A program made the position numbers and the translations under genes. A DNA stretch of 64,000 nucleotides from Klebsormidium nitens (taxonomy: Eukaryota; Streptophyta; Klebsormidiophyceae; Klebsormidiales; Klebsormidiaceae), in assembly GCA_000708835.1 (NCBI GenBank), contig DF237014.1, positions 62,001-126,000 on the forward strand, written 5' to 3'. The number at the start of each line of letters is the position of its first letter. Positions within the stretch are counted from its first letter, which is position 1. This document shows, piece after piece, positions 61,001-64,000 of this stretch. The notes under the pieces are model-generated. The model searched no databases. It was given only the letters and a program-made list of their open reading frames with translations, and was not told the DNA's origin.

Positions 61001-63817
61001 GTCAATTGGAGCTTGTGCAATTCACTTGTCCTCTGCTCTTCTCGGTTTTGCAACCTTCTTAAAAAATCACTTAAGATCAAAAGCAGAGCCTTCAAAACAC
61101 GGCAAAACACCTTTTTACTTCGAAGCATGAGGGTGCAATCCGCATGCTAAACCAACAGGTTACCAGAGCATTACAACTCCTGCGCTATCTTAAGCGCAAA
61201 GTCAACCAGAGGCTTTTTGGAGTAACGGGCGTGCTGCACGGCGCGCGGACCTGTGCCGAAGAGCAGGTCCTTGAACGGACTCTCCACCTCGTTAAGGACA
61301 AGTTCAGTATGTGTGTGCATTCCGCCTGTCGAGGTGCTGATATTCCGTGAACTTCTCTCGAGCAGATGAGAACGAAACAGAAAATCATCATAACTTTGAT
61401 CCTTGCACCTTTTGAACTGCCAATTCAAACAAATGTTAAGAAGCCGCGCGTACCCGTGCCGTAGAGCAGGTCCTCAATGTCCTCGTGCAGGCTGGTGAGT
61501 CGGCGGTCCTGGTCGAAGTAGGGGAAGTAGATGTCCTCGTCGGCGCCGGGGGACACGATGTTGAACTTGGGGTCGTACACGTCGATGCCGTTCACCACGC
61601 GGTACAGACCGGGCATCGTGAACGCGGAGTGGCTCTCGTACTGGCCCACCGTGGAGGCCTGCCCCGCGATCTCCTGCCAAAGTCACGGAGAAAGTGAGCA
61701 GGGACGCGGCTAAGATACAGGGAGACAGGCCTCGGAGTTTTATGGTGCTTGAGAAGCGCGGAAGTTGCCTAAGAGAGCTAGCAGAAGGCATGAGGAGACC
61801 CAGACCCTTGGTAATATTTGCAACCTGTAGCAGCCGATCGACCGGGACAACTCGATCGGACTGCCGGTTCTCATTATTCTTGCGGTATCCACGAGCACCC
61901 TTGCGTGGCCTGCTGACAAAGCTTTCCGTAAGAAGCGAGTACCCGAGTTGGATGGGCAGATAGCAAGTGAGCGCAAAAGCAGGGTCTGGTCGGCGGTGCA
62001 TGGATACCTGGTAGGTGGAGGTGATGATGAAGTCGGCGTGGTTCATGGCGATGAGGTCGGCGGTGAACTGCGCCGAGAAGTGGTACTTGTCGTCGAACGT
62101 CTGCCAGTAAATGTCGCTGTCCGGGTACTTGGTCTTCTCCAGCGCGTGCGCGATGTTGCACTGCGTCACCTGAAAAATGGCACGACACAAACACGCGATG
62201 TCAAGAAACCAGATTGCCGTAATAGGCATCAAGTCCAAGAACAGGGCGACTCTGGATCCCGTTGAAAAGGGATTTCAGAAGACACGCACGTTCACATCTG
62301 TGACTAACAAACGCGTTCCAGGCCGCGCCATAATTTGCAGGCTGTCCTGACGTAGAGACCGCAACCAAGGTCCCACGGCAGATCAAGCAAGAGGAGCGAT
62401 GCCAGTCAAATTTGGCATTACGAAAATCGGCGGGTGAGATTCAAGAGTGCGCACGGGCACGGGGGTGCCTCACGTGCATGCGGTGCGACAGAAGGGACGC
62501 CACGAGGTTGCCGTCGCTGTAGTTGCCGATGATGAGGTCCGGCTGGCCGCCCAGCTCCGCCTTGATCTCGAACGCGGACTCGCTGCACGCAGCAACACAA
62601 AGCTGTGAGCGGAAGCTTCGCAAGCTCTCTGTAACCTTCCTTCTGGCCGCAAACCGGCGACCAGGAAGGCAAAACGACAAGGCGCGCGTTTGAGCATCTA
62701 AGAGGGTTCTATTTGATTAATGGCAGCTACTGAAGCCTTTTCAGAGCGATCCGCGGCGGAGTAAGGCATCCAGCCAGCCTAATAATCCTACTCACGCCCT
62801 AAGCTCTCAGTTTGTGCCAATATACCTTGAATGCACAAGGTAGCGAGCCGAAGCCCTGATTTCTGCGCAAAAATCCGTCGAGCTTCAAAGCATGCGCCCG
62901 CCCATAAACCCGTATCGAGATACTCCTTCGCAATGTCGACTTTGTCCCGGCCGTTTCGAGACTGCACTTCGTTTCACGATCTCCGCCTCTGCAGGCGCAC
63001 CGCCCTCACCGTGTAAACTCCTCAAGATAGGGCCAGACCTCGAAGCGCGAGATCCACTGCGGCAGGATTCCGCGCGCGTCGCGGAAGGGCACGCGCAGGA
63101 TGCGCGCGTGCTCGGTGCCGCTGATGCGCTCGATGCGCTGGTTGCACGTGGTGCCCTTGGCGTCGGGGATGAGGCGCGTCAGCACCACGATCTGCGGCGT
63201 GATGAAGTCCAGCCCCTGCTGCTTGTTGCGCGCGAGCATCTCCTGCTCCATCGCGCGCACCTGGTCCAATATGTACACCACCTGCGGACGCGGACTTCAA
63301 AGGGTGAGGCGGACAAACGAGAAAAATCGTCAGTACACCAGGAAGGGTGAACCGGATGCACGTCCGTTCCAAGCCTCGTTAGCGACGAGGGGGTTCATTT
63401 TTCCAAACGGGTCACGCTCGAGACAAATTCGTTTCTTGGCAAATAGTTCCTCGCTCTGAGCCCTCTGGTCTAGCAGACTAAAAACTACAAGTATGTCATT
63501 TGCACTTCAAGCTCAATCTTTGCCATGCTGTGCACGGAAGGATTCGAAGCACGTGACCGACTCCTCGAAGTTTTGACGCGGAAGTAACGGCGCCAATTTG
63601 GGCGGAACTTGTCAAGCAGCTTCGAAGTTGCTTCTCGTCGCAGTAGCACTTCGGGGCCAGCTTTGATCGGGGCAAGCAGCGCGCTTACCTGTCCGCCGGT
63701 GTCCGGCATCCCTAGGACATTGGCTTGGCCAAAATAGCCGTGGGGGGAGACGATGACCACGTTGAACACCATGGGTACTCGCGCCAGAAACTTTTCCAGG
63801 GTGTCGGGGTCCGGGGC
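58076..63817 (-). CDS. SUS: Sucrose synthase, C-terminal 617 residues (5' end outside window)
   Basis: Eleven exons are visible (63817-63689, 63281-63010, 62582-62474, 62169-62008, 61673-61454, 60972-60867, 60427-60240, 59900-59635, 59344-59265, 58821-58728, 58303-58076), all phase-consistent, giving 617 residues. The enzyme reversibly converts sucrose and UDP to UDP-glucose and fructose. The first visible exon starts [20 protein letters not shown], so the regulatory N-terminal domain and the first exons lie beyond 64000. The GT-B glycosyltransferase core follows: [78 protein letters not shown], then the EX7E motif in [20 protein letters not shown]. The usual end [20 protein letters not shown] is followed by VPLA and then an unusual extension of about 70 residues rich in Ser-Pro ([16 protein letters not shown]). 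The gene is convergent with uL13m. The identity is certain. Confidence 0.97.
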
Positions 63818-64000
63818 CTGCAAACACGGACACGTGTCACGTACCAGCACCGTTTGGCATAGCAGCAGTGGAAGCAGGCAAAATATGTTGACTGGATCAT
63901 CTACCATCCGATTCTTACGGCGATGCCTGGAAAGAGCCCTGGCTGCGGTCTGCACAGCAAGTGCGAATCGCACCACACGCATCTGGCCCAGAAACGCTCT
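63818..64000 (-). other. Intron of sucrose synthase at the window edge
   Basis: On the minus strand the TTTGCAG acceptor at 63818 borders the last visible exon. No sucrose-synthase coding sequence is recognisable up to 64000, so the upstream exon lies outside. Confidence 0.6.

Noticed and set aside
1-64000. Bacterial operon, CRISPR array, prophage, tRNA or rRNA genes
   Set aside because: Genes are intron-rich with GT-AG borders and eukaryote-specific families. I saw no regular short direct-repeat array, tRNA cloverleaf or rRNA-like stretch.

Overview
This window is nuclear DNA from a green plant-lineage eukaryote, most likely a streptophyte alga or an early land-plant relative. Nearly every gene is split by GT-AG introns with plant-like TTGCAG or CTGCAG acceptors. 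The gene set is plant-typed: an ELF4-like clock protein, plant-type sucrose synthase, AP-4 mu, organellar RsmI, GatC and uL13m, and a meiotic axis protein carrying an ASY3-like motif. The spacing of about 5 kb per gene suggests a compact charophyte genome (Klebsormidium-like is a guess). I joined exons by hand, requiring GT-AG borders and matching phase at every junction. Coordinates may be off by a base in places.

Layout: (1) 1-1949, non-coding, with a palindromic MITE-like element and a periodic TTAGGG array, then rsmI on + (1950-5834). (2) An unrecognised coiled-coil gene on - (7215-9750) diverges from a 25-exon gene on + (11015-19646), which I identify as a SYCP2/Red1/ASY3-type meiotic chromosome-axis protein. 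(3) A cwf21-domain, SR-rich splicing protein on - (20466-24523) diverges from AP-4 mu on + (25350-30345). (4) An ELF4-like gene (-, 32147-32467) and a 1111-residue Q/P/S-rich nuclear-type protein with MIPTPG repeats (-, 34607-39632) diverge from GatC (+, 40938-42333). (5) A plastid-type EamA transporter (-, 44414-48031) diverges from SDHAF1 (+, 48888-49160). (6) eIF6 (-, 50775-53969) diverges from uL13m (+, 54785-56595). (7) The last part holds the C-terminal 617 residues of sucrose synthase (-, 58076-63817), whose 5' end lies beyond the window.

The strands run + - + - + - - + - + - + -, so genes form divergent pairs with 0.8-1.3 kb shared 5' regions and convergent 3' ends. Several genes serve organelle or ribosome biogenesis (RsmI, GatC, uL13m, SDHAF1, eIF6), but they are unlinked single genes rather than an operon. 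The most interesting item is the axis protein: it combines an animal/fungal-like SYCP2 N-terminal domain, a plant ASY3-like RKxSIG motif and a C-terminal coiled coil in one gene.
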